Shown here in pieces: positions 15,748-24,548 of a stretch of 64,000 bases of DNA. Position numbers and translations under genes: made by a program. Origin of the DNA: Phycisphaerales bacterium (lineage in GTDB: Bacteria; Planctomycetota; Phycisphaerae; Phycisphaerales; UBA1924). The stretch is taken from the NCBI GenBank assembly GCA_029260395.1, contig JAJDDJ010000013.1, positions 1 through 64,000 of the forward strand, read 5' to 3'. The first letter of the stretch is position 1. Each line of letters starts with the position of its first letter. The notes under the pieces were generated by a model. That model was not told the DNA's origin. It was given only the letters and a program-made list of their open reading frames with translations, and ran no database searches.

Positions 15748-17169
15748 ATGGCACGAAGACGGACCAACGGATCGGGCAGTCTGTTTCGCAAAGCGCCGCG
15801 CGGCGCTTGGATCGCGTCCTATTGGGACCATCGCGGCAAGCGGAGGGAGCACTCAACACGGACCACTGACCGTCAGACTGCGGAACGCATTCTGTCGAAG
15901 CTGGTCGCTGATGATGCTCTCAGGCGAGACGGCGTGATCGATCCCCGCGATGACCGATTCGCCACGGAAGGGCGCAAGCCCCTCGCTGAGCACATCGCGG
16001 CGTACATCACGCACTGTCGGCACGCGGGCCAAGCGCCGCACCATGTTGGACAGAAGGCGACCCAGCTAGAGGCGATGATCGCCGGTGGCAGAGTCTCACG
16101 CCTCTCGGACCTGACCGCTGACGCATTGGAGCTTCACCTGTCGGCGATCAAGGATCGCGGCCTCTCGGCGCGATCGGTGAACTTCGCCCGCCAGATTGCG
16201 GTTGCGTTCTATGCGTGGTGCGTCAAGACGGGCCGAGCCGAATCGAACCCGCTGCGGGTGGTCCCCAAGCAAGACGAAACCCGCGATCGTCGGCGAGTGC
16301 GTCGCCCGCTGACTGATGACGAGCTTACTCGTCTGCTGGCAGTGGCTCGCGACCACGGGCGTGAGGCGTGGTACCTTGCCGCAGCGCTGGCGGGGCTCCG
16401 CAAGGGCGACCTGCAACGGCTGACGTGGTCTGACGTGAACTTCACCGATTCCACGCTGACCCTTCGCCACGGCAAGGCCAGGCGAATCGACGTGGTTCCC
16501 ATGCACCCTCAACTTGCGGATGCCTTGAGTCAGCGTCTGAGCGACTCTCCCGCGATGCCAACGATGAAAGTCTGGCCAACCACTGTGGGTGATGTGACGC
16601 GGCAAAAAGACTTCTTGCGGGCCGGGATTGCTCGGCGCGTGCCGGTGCTCGATGCCGAAGGCGAGCCGGTCAAGATCGGCACTGGAAAGCGTGAGCGAAT
16701 CAAGACGCGGATTGTGGCGGAGGATGACGAGGGGCGGGTGATCGACCTGCACGCCTTGAGGACCACGCTCGGCACGCAACTGGCACGGGCCGGAGTAACG
16801 CCCCAAATCGCCCAGCGCATCATGCGGCACAGCGACTACCGGACCACGCTGAAGCACTACACGGTGCTGGGTCTGACGGACACGGCGGCAGCGATCGACC
16901 GTCTCCCAAGTATCGCTTCCAAGAGTCAATCACAGGCAGCGACGGGAACCACCGACGCGGGCCGAACCGACCACCAGCTAAACTGCCAGCAACGGGGGCG
17001 CGAAACTGGGCAGAAGAGCGCGGCATCGCGCGATCAAGCGAGGGTCGAACGCAACCGGACCGGAACCGCGAAAGCCCTGCAAACACAGGGGTTTTCGCAT
17101 GATTCGCCGGTGTTTTCGACAAAGCGGGCGACCGGGATCGAACCGGCAACATTCAGCTTGGAAGGCTGA
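15748..17169 (+). CDS. int: Tyrosine recombinase (integrase)
   Basis: This 473-residue protein would carry out site-specific integration and excision. It has an N-terminal arm-binding part (1-75), a core-binding SAM-like domain (about 76-170) and a catalytic domain with R218 (AGLRKGD), K243 (HGK), H335-x-x-R338, H361 and the nucleophile Y371 (KHYTVL). All catalytic residues are present. After about residue 390 the sequence is low-complexity, crosses a terminator-like hairpin, and ends RATGIEPATFSLEG, which is translated tRNA-Gly sequence. The stop therefore lies inside the tRNA gene, the usual sign of integration at a tRNA 3-prime end. Confidence 0.93.
   Translation: MARRRTNGSGSLFRKAPRGAWIASYWDHRGKRREHSTRTTDRQTAERILSKLVADDALRRDGVIDPRDDRFATEGRKPLAEHIAAYITHCRHAGQAPHHVGQKATQLEAMIAGGRVSRLSDLTADALELHLSAIKDRGLSARSVNFARQIAVAFYAWCVKTGRAESNPLRVVPKQDETRDRRRVRRPLTDDELTRLLAVARDHGREAWYLAAALAGLRKGDLQRLTWSDVNFTDSTLTLRHGKARRIDVVPMHPQLADALSQRLSDSPAMPTMKVWPTTVGDVTRQKDFLRAGIARRVPVLDAEGEPVKIGTGKRERIKTRIVAEDDEGRVIDLHALRTTLGTQLARAGVTPQIAQRIMRHSDYRTTLKHYTVLGLTDTAAAIDRLPSIASKSQSQAATGTTDAGRTDHQLNCQQRGRETGQKSAASRDQARVERNRTGTAKALQTQGFSHDSPVFSTKRATGIEPATFSLEG
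17068..17098. terminator. Bidirectional terminator-like hairpin between integrase and tRNA-Gly
   Basis: GCGAAAGCCCTG (17068-17079) pairs with CAGGGGTTTTCGC (17086-17098) around a six-base loop, with one mismatch and one bulge. The stem is flanked by A-rich and T-rich sides, so it can work in both directions. It lies 25 bases past the tRNA 3-prime end on the minus strand and inside the integrase frame on the plus strand. Confidence 0.6.
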
Positions 17170-17195
17170 CGCTCTACCAATTGAGCTACGCCCGC
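17123..17195 (-). tRNA. tRNA-Gly (anticodon UCC)
   Basis: This 73-base cloverleaf on the minus strand has a seven-base acceptor stem (GCGGGCG with CGCCCGC), D-arm GCTC/GAGC, anticodon stem TCAGC/GCTGA around loop CTTCCAA, T-arm GCCGG with TTCGATC loop, and T as the discriminator base, usual for glycine. CCA is not encoded. Its 3-prime half is the likely attachment site of the neighbouring integrase, which reads into it. Confidence 0.96.
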
Positions 17196-17304
17196 GAGGG
17201 TGCCATCATACCTACGGCTTGAGCGCTCGGCTCAGAAATTTGCAACGCCGAGGTTCGTTGGCCCAACAGTGAACTGGAGTCGGTCCGCCCGGAGAACCTT
17301 CGCT

Positions 17305-18381
17305 ATGACCCAAAGACCGACCCTGATGCTGCTGATCGCAGGCATTCTCTCGACCGCGGCGACCGCTCAGGATCGGCCTGCGGGCTGGCTGGCTGCCCGC
17401 TTTGAACGGCTTGATGCCAACAACGACGGCTTGCTCACGCCCGATGAACTGCCTCGCGAGCGGCTGTTCGAAGCGCTTGATGCAAACCGCGATGGGCGGA
17501 TCACGCTGGAGGAGGCTCAGCATGCCGCGACTACTGCAGCGGACGACCGCGTGAGATCGACTGGACAACTCGAGGTGCGCGCTGCCATTCCGTACACAGC
17601 CGACCCAGACGACCCGCTGCTCCAACTCGATGTCTACGCCGCCCGCGAGCCGGGCGATGCACCCAGGCCGATCATGGTCATGATTCATGGCGGGGGCTGG
17701 GCTCTAGGCGACAAGGCCAACCGCACGCTAGTTCACCCCAAAGCCGAGTGGTTCGTCGAGCAGGGCTTCGTGTTCGTGAGCATCAACTACCGCCTGAGTC
17801 CCGCGGTCGGGCACCCGGTGCATGCGCAGGACTGCGCCGCTGCGATCGCGTGGGTCCGCGAACACTCGCAAGAATTTGGCGGCGACCCAAACCGAATCAT
17901 GGTGATAGGCCATTCGGCTGGCGCGCACCTGGCTTCGCTCGTGTCGATCGACCCGGCCTACCTATCCGCGCACGGTCTGCCCCTCACCACGATCAAAGCG
18001 GTGGTGCTGCTCGACGGCGCCGGGTACGACATTCCGAAGACCCTCGCCGTCGGTGCGACGCCCGTGCTGACGCGTATGTACACGGCCGCGTTCACGAACG
18101 ATCCTCAGGTGTGGGTGCAGGCATCCCCGATCACGCACATCAAAGCTGGCCGGGGAATTGCGCCGTTCTTGGTTCTTCACGCGGGCCAGCGTGAGGCCTC
18201 AAAGCTCCGCTCCAAGGAGCTGGCAGAGGCGCTCAAGCATGCTGGTATCAGCGCCACGCTCTCGCATCATCCGACCAAGACGCACGCCTCGATCAACGCC
18301 GACCTCGGAAAGGCCGGCGACAGCGTGACCAAGGCGGTAGAGGAGTTTCTCCGTGCCGTGCTCACGAAGGACTCGAACTAG
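17305..18381 (+). CDS. Secreted EF-hand/alpha-beta hydrolase esterase
   Basis: I place the start at ATG 17305 with GGAGAA eight bases ahead, giving 358 residues; an upstream in-frame start at 17200 lies next to the tRNA. Residues 1-21 are a signal peptide (MTQRPTLMLLIAGIL, ending TAQ). Two EF-hand loops follow (DANNDGLLTPDE and DANRDGRITLEE). The rest is an alpha/beta hydrolase of the carboxylesterase/BD-FAE type, with oxyanion HGGGW (128-132), nucleophile elbow GHSAG (S204) and a His near the C-terminus in THASI. It probably hydrolyses an ester on the cell surface or outside, with calcium binding. It ends four bases into the convergent gene. Confidence 0.85.
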   Translation: MTQRPTLMLLIAGILSTAATAQDRPAGWLAARFERLDANNDGLLTPDELPRERLFEALDANRDGRITLEEAQHAATTAADDRVRSTGQLEVRAAIPYTADPDDPLLQLDVYAAREPGDAPRPIMVMIHGGGWALGDKANRTLVHPKAEWFVEQGFVFVSINYRLSPAVGHPVHAQDCAAAIAWVREHSQEFGGDPNRIMVIGHSAGAHLASLVSIDPAYLSAHGLPLTTIKAVVLLDGAGYDIPKTLAVGATPVLTRMYTAAFTNDPQVWVQASPITHIKAGRGIAPFLVLHAGQREASKLRSKELAEALKHAGISATLSHHPTKTHASINADLGKAGDSVTKAVEEFLRAVLTKDSN

Positions 18382-20246
18382 CTCGCCGGAGAGTGCGTCG
18401 GCATTGCCACCGCCCTGATGGCCATAAACAGCGGGATCTCCCGGCGAACGCGGTTTTCCTCCGCAGCTCGCCTGCCGGGTTCGCTGGCGCGCTGGCTTGT
18501 CCATTCTTCGATGCGTTCGATCGCAAACCCCGCAGACCCGAGCGCCGCGGTGTACGCCTGCAGCGGCCGGTGATAGGTCCAAGTGGTGACGGCGCGGCGG
18601 CCGTGCGCTGCCTGGCCCGGGTTCATTACGATCGAACTGCGGAACGTTGAGAGATACCCACTCATCGTGCGCACGCATTTCTCGCTGCCTGATTCGTCTT
18701 CTTCCCAATGCCAGCCACTCTGCTGTGGGGCGCGGAACGCAGGGTGAAGCATGACCAACACAAATCGGCCTTGGGCGCGGAGCAGCGTTCGCACGCCCGT
18801 GAACACCGGCTCGATCGGGTCGATGTTCATCGCGGCCATCACGAGCGATGCCGAGTCGAAAGAACCCTCTCCGCCGAGCTGCTCAGTGTGTTGGCCCAAC
18901 TCGCGGGCATCCATCACGATGAACTCGGCCTGGCCCGGTGCGCCTTGCAGGTGCTTGTGGGCTGCATCGATGAGTCTCGGCGAAAGGTCCAGCCCCACGA
19001 CGCTCGCGCCGCGATGGAGCAGGCCTGCGGCAAGCACACCCTGCCCGCACGCCACGTCCAGCACCCGCTGATCCGCCTTGGGGTTGAGCAGCCTAAGTGA
19101 ACCGGGCACAATCACCCGCTGGTGGTGGTCGCTGCCGCGTTGGTCGAGCAGCGAGTCGTACCAGTCCGCGACGTGGTCCCAGGACGAATCAGTCTGGTCA
19201 TCGACGGCATCGGCTGGCTGGTTCGTTACTCCCAACTCGGTCTCGTCTAGGTCGTCCTTACGTAGGCCCATCGCTTTGAAGAACGAGTACGGTGGCTCGT
19301 GCTGAAAGCGGAGCGACTCGCCGGTCTTCGGATGGGTAAACCCAAGTTCACAGGCGTGCAGCGCCAACCGTCGGCACGGGTCGGGGTGGTCTTCGCCGCC
19401 ATACACCCGGTCGCCCGCTACAGGGTGTCCGATCGAGGCGAGCTGCACACGGATCTGGTGCTTGCGTCCGGACTCGAGCCGAACGCGCAGCATCGACAGG
19501 CCTCGGGCTTGGTGCTCGAGCTTGAAATGCGTGATCGCCTCCTTAGCGTCGCCGAGGCGGACGTCATCAGCGGAGACGCATTCCATGGACTTGTCGTATC
19601 GCTCGCGGACGTAGGACTTGATCGTCCCCGCAAAAGGCGAGCGGGCTTGTTCGTCGGCTGAGCGGTCGTCCTCGAACCCGCCAGCGACGACCGCCCGGTA
19701 GATGCGGTGCATCCGCCGCGAACGCAGCTCTTCCTTGAGGTGCTCGAACGCGGGCTCGCTCTTGGCAAAAACCATCAGGCCCGAGGACTCGCGGTCGAGG
19801 CGGTGGATGATCCACACGCGAGGGCGCGACCTGCCCCGCTTGGCGTGCGATTTGACGTGCTGTTTGGCAAAGAGGAAGGCGCTGGGCGTCTCGATATCAC
19901 CCGGCTCGGGCGAGGCCGACAGCAGCCCCGCGGGCTTGGCGATCACGAGCACGTCCGCGTCCTCGAACACCACCTCGGGATTGATGTGCGGGCCGCGTCT
20001 TCGGCTCAGCGATTTGTCCTGCGCATGACCTCCCGCAACGGGGCGGGCGCGGAACGTGGGACCGTTGCCGGGCGATGCGGAGTAGGGTGGGCGGGATGGA
20101 CTGTTAGACTGGGGGCGAGGGGGGCTGAAGCCCTGCCCGCCGGATTTGTTACCACCAGGGGAACCCGAGCGCGGGCCTCCCCGGCCGGGTCCTCGGCTTT
20201 CGCCGCCGCCCAAATTACCGCGATGTGGAGGTCGACCTGCTGGCAC
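18378..20246 (-). CDS. RluA-family pseudouridine synthase fused to a SAM-dependent methyltransferase
   Basis: This 622-residue protein has a Gly/Arg/Ser-rich, probably disordered basic tail (1-85), an RluA-type pseudouridine synthase (about 88-330; catalytic D151 in HRLDRESSG, then GRKHQIRVQL) and a class I methyltransferase (about 350-615; SAM motif VLDVACGQG at 395-403, then a Rossmann acidic end in VVGLDLS). Pseudouridine synthases modify uridines in rRNA or tRNA. The joined methylase suggests two modifications on the same or nearby RNA position, though this is inferred. Its start overlaps the end of coaB by 32 bases. The reading frame is continuous across the join. Confidence 0.88.
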   Translation of the reverse strand: MPAGRPPHRGNLGGGESRGPGRGGPRSGSPGGNKSGGQGFSPPRPQSNSPSRPPYSASPGNGPTFRARPVAGGHAQDKSLSRRRGPHINPEVVFEDADVLVIAKPAGLLSASPEPGDIETPSAFLFAKQHVKSHAKRGRSRPRVWIIHRLDRESSGLMVFAKSEPAFEHLKEELRSRRMHRIYRAVVAGGFEDDRSADEQARSPFAGTIKSYVRERYDKSMECVSADDVRLGDAKEAITHFKLEHQARGLSMLRVRLESGRKHQIRVQLASIGHPVAGDRVYGGEDHPDPCRRLALHACELGFTHPKTGESLRFQHEPPYSFFKAMGLRKDDLDETELGVTNQPADAVDDQTDSSWDHVADWYDSLLDQRGSDHHQRVIVPGSLRLLNPKADQRVLDVACGQGVLAAGLLHRGASVVGLDLSPRLIDAAHKHLQGAPGQAEFIVMDARELGQHTEQLGGEGSFDSASLVMAAMNIDPIEPVFTGVRTLLRAQGRFVLVMLHPAFRAPQQSGWHWEEDESGSEKCVRTMSGYLSTFRSSIVMNPGQAAHGRRAVTTWTYHRPLQAYTAALGSAGFAIERIEEWTSQRASEPGRRAAEENRVRREIPLFMAIRAVAMPTHSPAS

Positions 20247-21033
20247 CGTGCACCTCCTTGATCGCTGCCACGAGCCACTCAGCGAATGCCGATTTGGTCA
20301 TCTTGCCAGGGGTTTCTATGGTCTCGCCGTCTGCGAGCAAAAGCGTCGCCTCAATGTCTGGCGACTCCATGGTCTCAAGCGGATTGGCGACGATCGCATC
20401 AATCCCCTTGCGCACCAGCTTGGCGCGGGCGGACTCAAGCATCGTCTCCCGCGGTTCGAGCGCGAACCCTATGAGGGTCTGGCCTTCTCGCCGACGCAGG
20501 TGGCAACCCGCCAGCAGGTCTGGCGTGGGCTCGAGCTTGATGGTTAAGCTTTGTTCGGTTCTGCGGAGCTTGCCGGATACCGGTAGCTGCCCGATGTTCG
20601 GTCGATAGTCGGCTACGGCGGCGGCCATCACGAGCACATCGCACTTGGCTTGGTGCTCGCGGAGTAGCGCGTCGAGGTCGGCGGTGGCATTGAACCGCTC
20701 TATCGCCACGTCTGCGCGGGCAGGCAGCAGGTGCGTAGGACCGAGCAGCAAACGAGTTTCCATGCCGGCCGCGGCGCAGGCATCGGCGAGCAGCACGCCG
20801 AGGCGGCCGCTCGACCGGTTGCCGAGATAGCGGACCGAATCGATCGGCTCGTGGGTCGGACCAGCGGTGATAAGTACCCGCGTGGGCCCATCGGATCTGG
20901 ATAAAGAGTCGGTGATGCGGAGTCTCCGAGGCGAAGCTGACTGGTGGCCCGAGCGACTGGCTAGAGGCGTGCGAAAGTGACAATATGCGGCCCCCCGCGG
21001 GCTCGCGACTGATTCGCATAGGATGCGGCTCAA
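20215..21033 (-). CDS. coaB: Phosphopantothenoylcysteine synthetase (CoaB domain alone)
   Basis: This 272-residue protein joins 4-phosphopantothenate to cysteine in coenzyme A synthesis. Typical CoaB segments are seen: VLITAGPTHEPIDSVRYLGN, NRSSGRLG, AAVADYRP, KLEPTPDLLA and IGFALE. The CoaC flavoprotein half, which is fused in front in most bacteria, is absent, so decarboxylation must be encoded elsewhere. The only in-frame start is TTG at 21033. It leaves about 54 residues of unrelated leader before the conserved VLITAGPT and has no clear ribosome site, so the true start is uncertain. Confidence 0.85.
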   Translation of the reverse strand: MSRILCESVASPRGAAYCHFRTPLASRSGHQSASPRRLRITDSLSRSDGPTRVLITAGPTHEPIDSVRYLGNRSSGRLGVLLADACAAAGMETRLLLGPTHLLPARADVAIERFNATADLDALLREHQAKCDVLVMAAAVADYRPNIGQLPVSGKLRRTEQSLTIKLEPTPDLLAGCHLRRREGQTLIGFALEPRETMLESARAKLVRKGIDAIVANPLETMESPDIEATLLLADGETIETPGKMTKSAFAEWLVAAIKEVHGASRSTSTSR

Positions 21034-21148
21034 GGATGGTGCCGGAGGCCGCGCTCGGGGGTGTGTACGCCGCGGCGAACGTTGGCCGGAATCGGACTCT
21101 TCTCAATACCCAGCCCGGGCCAAGGGCAGAGGGAGCGGGCAGCAATAG

Positions 21149-22885
21149 ATGGCAAGGTCGCGAAAGAAACTCGGTGAGATCCTCGTGGGCTGGGGGGCTG
21201 CTACTTCCCCTCAGGTAGAGAAGGCCGTCAACGTCGCCAAAGGCTCGGGCAAGCGGCTCGGGGAGGCCATGAACGAGCTCGGGTTCGTGAGCGAGGAGCA
21301 GGTCGCAAAAGCCCTCGCCAACCAGTACGGAATGGAGTACCTGGACCTGCGCGAAGAGGGCGTGGCCGACACGCTCGACTTGAGCCTGATTCCCGAAGAC
21401 CTCATCCGCAAGCACATGATCCTGCCGGTTTCGAAGAAGGGCGGCAAGCTCAAACTCGTCGTCCACGACCCGATGGACCTCGAACTGCTCGACATGCTCC
21501 GCTTCAGGCTCAACGCCGAGGTTGAGCCCGTGCTCGCAGCTCGCAGCCAGATCAAGACGATCATCGATACCAAGCTCGGGGCCGGAGCGGGCCTGAGCGA
21601 CTCCGCCACGCCTACCGAGACGCTGGTTACCGAGTCCATCGACCGCACGATCGACCGTTCCGTTGATCGCTCGGTTGACAAGTCGATCGACGTGGCAGCG
21701 GACGACTCGCCGATCGTCAAGCTTTGCAACCGCATGCTCAACGAGGCTGTGGGAATGCGAACGAGCGATATCCACATCGAGCCGATGGCCGATCGTGTCA
21801 GGCTCCGGTACCGCATCGACGGCGTCTGCATCGAACGCGACAACCTGCCCAAGCGGATGCAGTCCGCGCTGCTCAGCCGCATCAAGCTGATGAGCGGGAT
21901 GAACATCGCCGAGCGGCGCATCCCGCAAGACGGCCGAATCAAGATCCCGTACGAAGAGACGGCGATCGACTTTCGCGTCTCAGCGTGCCCCGCCTACCAC
22001 GGCGAGAGCGTGGTGCTGCGTATTCTCAGGCCCGACGCGGTCCGCATCGGCTTATCGAACCTCGGCTTCGAGGACGACAACCTCCAAGTGTTCAACCGGA
22101 TCATCCGGAGGCCCAACGGCATCTTCCTGGTCACCGGGCCCACGGGTTCGGGCAAGACCACCACGCTGTATTCAGCGCTGGATGTGCTCAACAGGCCCGA
22201 TAAGAAGATCATCACCGCGGAGGACCCGGTCGAATACAATTTCGACGGCATCAACCAGTGCCAAGTGCGGGAATCGATCGGGCTGACCTTTCCGGCCATT
22301 CTCCGCTCGATGCTCCGCCAAGCACCGAACATCATTCTGGTCGGCGAAATCCGCGATCGTGAGGTCGGCGAGATCGCCATTCAGGCGGCGCTGACGGGCC
22401 ACCTCGTGTTCAGCACGTTGCACACGAACGATGCGCCCAGCGCGATCACCCGACTGATCGACATGGGCATCAAGCCGTTCCTCGTCGCCAGCTCGATCCA
22501 AGCGGTCATGGGCCAGCGGCTCATCCGCGTGCTGCACGGCGACTGCAAGAGGCTGGCGACCGAAGACGAACTCGACCACAAGCTGCTCAGGCTCATCGAC
22601 CTCAAACCCGCGGACGCGCTGGGCAAGGCGCACCACCCCGTCGGGTGCAGCGGATGCGTCAACACCGGATTCAAGGGCCGAAAGGCCATCTTCGAGATGA
22701 TGATCATGAACTCGCGTATCCGTGAGCTTGCGTTCACACAGGCCCCGGTCGCAGAGATACGTACCGCAGCGATCGAGAACGGCATGCGAGATCTGGCCCA
22801 CGACGGCCGGCTCAAAGTGCTCAACGGCGTGACCACCGCCGACGAGATCGCCCGCGTCGCCCAGGTCCAGGGTGTAGAAGACTGA
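21149..22885 (+). CDS. pilB: Type IV pilus/type II secretion assembly ATPase (PilB/GspE), first copy
   Basis: This 578-residue cytoplasmic motor powers pilus or pseudopilus extension. An N-terminal MshEN-type domain (KLGEILV, then LGEAMNELG) precedes the ATPase with Walker A GPTGSGKTT (330-338), an Asp box and HTNDA. Near residue 163 is a run of four-residue repeats (SIDRTIDRSVDRSVDKSID) as a linker. The second CxxC of the usual four-cysteine zinc loop is present (GCSGC), but the first pair is lost, so zinc binding is doubtful. pilT follows 61 bases later. Confidence 0.92.
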   Translation: MARSRKKLGEILVGWGAATSPQVEKAVNVAKGSGKRLGEAMNELGFVSEEQVAKALANQYGMEYLDLREEGVADTLDLSLIPEDLIRKHMILPVSKKGGKLKLVVHDPMDLELLDMLRFRLNAEVEPVLAARSQIKTIIDTKLGAGAGLSDSATPTETLVTESIDRTIDRSVDRSVDKSIDVAADDSPIVKLCNRMLNEAVGMRTSDIHIEPMADRVRLRYRIDGVCIERDNLPKRMQSALLSRIKLMSGMNIAERRIPQDGRIKIPYEETAIDFRVSACPAYHGESVVLRILRPDAVRIGLSNLGFEDDNLQVFNRIIRRPNGIFLVTGPTGSGKTTTLYSALDVLNRPDKKIITAEDPVEYNFDGINQCQVRESIGLTFPAILRSMLRQAPNIILVGEIRDREVGEIAIQAALTGHLVFSTLHTNDAPSAITRLIDMGIKPFLVASSIQAVMGQRLIRVLHGDCKRLATEDELDHKLLRLIDLKPADALGKAHHPVGCSGCVNTGFKGRKAIFEMMIMNSRIRELAFTQAPVAEIRTAAIENGMRDLAHDGRLKVLNGVTTADEIARVAQVQGVED

Positions 22886-22946
22886 GAGATAGCCAGCCAA
22901 GATTCGACTGCGAGCCCACCAGGCTCGCGAGCAGGAGCAGATACGA

Positions 22947-24068
22947 ATGAGCACGATGCAGATCGACCGGTTGCTCGACACGGTCGTCAGAACCGGCGCC
23001 AGCGACCTCCACCTCACGGTGGGACGCCGACCGACCGTCCGCCTTCACGGCCACCTCAAGGACCTTCAGACCAAGATCCTTGAATCAGATGACATGGTGG
23101 CGCTCATGAAGGCCATCACCCCGGAACGAAACCAGCAGGAACTGCAGGAAGTAGGCGGCACCGACTTCGGCTTCGCGTTCGGCGATGCGGCCCGGTTCCG
23201 AGTCTCGGTCTTCCGCCAGCGCGGAGACTTGGCGCTCGTGCTCAGGCAGATTCCGAACGAACTGCTGACATTTGAGCAGATTGGTCTGCCCGAGATTGTC
23301 CGCGAGCTCATCCGTCGGCCCCAGGGGCTGTTTCTAGTCACCGGCCCGACCGGGTCGGGTAAGACGACGTCGCTCGCGACGATGCTGGATTACGTCAACA
23401 AGAACTACGACCGGCACATCATCACGATGGAAGACCCGATCGAGTACTACCACAACCACAAAATGTCGATCTTCAACCAGCGAGAGGTCGGAAAGGACGT
23501 GCCGAGCTTCGCTGAGGCCCTCCGGCGGGCTCTGCGACAGGACCCTGACGTGATCCTCGTGGGCGAAATGCGAGACCTCGAGACGATTGAATCGGCCATC
23601 CGCGCCGCCGAGACCGGTCACTTGGTGTTCGCAACCCTTCACACCAACGGTGCGGCTAAGACGATCGACCGCGTGGTCGACGCCTTCCCGGTGACCCAGC
23701 AGAACCAGGTGCGGGTGCAGCTGTCTACGGCCATGATTGCGGTGCTCAGCCAACAGCTTCTAGCCCGTAGCGATGTGCAGGGCAGAGTGGCGGCGTACGA
23801 GTTCCTCGTCGTCACGCCCGCCATCGCCAACCTCATCCGCGATGCCAAGACCTTCCGTATCGATTCCATGATCCAGACCGGCAAGAAGTTCGGCATGCAG
23901 CTTCTTGATGAGCACCTCTGGTCTCTCTACAGCGAGAGCAAGATCTCGGCTGAGGAGATGATCGACAAGGCCAAAAACCCGGCTGCCCTACGCGACAAGG
24001 TCCACCAGGCCGGTGCCACCGTGGGCCGCGCTGAGTGGGATGTCGAGGTTGACGCAACGGAAGACTGA
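22947..24068 (+). CDS. pilT: Pilus retraction ATPase PilT
   Basis: This 373-residue motor drives pilus depolymerisation in twitching or uptake. AGGAG lies nine bases before the ATG. The family order is clear: N-terminal PAS-like part (GASDLHLTVGRRPTVRLHG), Walker A GPTGSGKTT, the Asp box MEDPIEYYHNHK, Walker B DPDVILVGEMRD, and the His box LHTNGAAKTIDR. The C-terminal AIRAAETGH element is also present. It lies between two PilB-type genes, so one operon seems to carry both extension and retraction motors. Confidence 0.95.
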   Translation: MSTMQIDRLLDTVVRTGASDLHLTVGRRPTVRLHGHLKDLQTKILESDDMVALMKAITPERNQQELQEVGGTDFGFAFGDAARFRVSVFRQRGDLALVLRQIPNELLTFEQIGLPEIVRELIRRPQGLFLVTGPTGSGKTTSLATMLDYVNKNYDRHIITMEDPIEYYHNHKMSIFNQREVGKDVPSFAEALRRALRQDPDVILVGEMRDLETIESAIRAAETGHLVFATLHTNGAAKTIDRVVDAFPVTQQNQVRVQLSTAMIAVLSQQLLARSDVQGRVAAYEFLVVTPAIANLIRDAKTFRIDSMIQTGKKFGMQLLDEHLWSLYSESKISAEEMIDKAKNPAALRDKVHQAGATVGRAEWDVEVDATED

Positions 24069-24548
24069 GTCCGCGACCGCAAGAATACATGCGATAAACC
24101 AAATGTCGCATTCATAGAATGTGCAAAACAACGCCTTTTGGTCGATCAGGTCCCGTAGTATCTACGAATCGTCAGATGTTGACGCCGGCTGCTCGCATAG
24201 GGCGAGGGCCGGGGGCGTAGGGGACCGCGATCGAAGGGGGCGTTCGGATGTATGTCGGACGTTTCGATCCGGTTTGTCGGACAAGACAGACGGCCGGCAC
24301 TGGGCCGGTCGTCTCCCTCTTGCCGAAGCCGGGAAGCGTGAGAGACGAGCGGTTGAGAAGAGATGGTGCGTGGCGCGAGGGGAGTAGACGCCCCTGGCGG
24401 CAATCGGATAGGGCAGGCTTCTCGGACGTTGCCGGGAAGCGGGCTGCAGCGGTGAGCGGGGGCTCCGCCAGCGGCGTGATTCGAACGAGTTGCCTGGCGG
24501 ATGCCAGGCTTGGCGAGCAGCGGTGTGAAGGGGGAGAAGGGCAAGTCG
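24069..24548. other. 480-base leader without a gene, with stem-loops
   Basis: No protein gene is supported here. A perfect hairpin GCCTGGC (24492-24498)/GCCAGGC (24503-24509) with a four-base loop lies 40 bases before the second pilB start. A longer stem GACGGCCGG (24289-24297)/CCGGTCGTC (24305-24313) with one wobble pair is followed by TCCCTCTT. GCCGGGAAGCG occurs twice (near 24329 and 24430). This could be a long 5-prime leader with regulatory RNA structure; I tested by eye for a cyclic-di-GMP riboswitch and did not find its motifs. Confidence 0.4.

Larger units (their letters stand above)
10898..17169. mobile_element. Integrative element inserted at tRNA-Gly (left end not found)
   Basis: A plus-strand run of regulators, primase-like gene and tyrosine integrase ends in the 3-prime half of a tRNA gene, the standard layout of an integrative element. 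The right attachment site should be within 17123-17160. I looked for a second copy of the tRNA 3-prime end to the left and did not find one in this window. The left end given here is therefore only where element-like genes begin; the defence locus at 2.0-10.7 kb may be cargo. There are no conjugation genes and no capsid genes. Confidence 0.6.

Noticed and set aside
24465-24510. tRNA-like GATTCGAAC on the minus strand
   Set aside because: The T-stem does not pair and no acceptor or anticodon stem can be formed.
24069-24548. Cyclic-di-GMP riboswitch in the leader, because pilus genes often have one
   Set aside because: CGCATAGGGCGAGGG only partly resembles the conserved core; the AAACC and GGGACGCAAAGC parts are absent.
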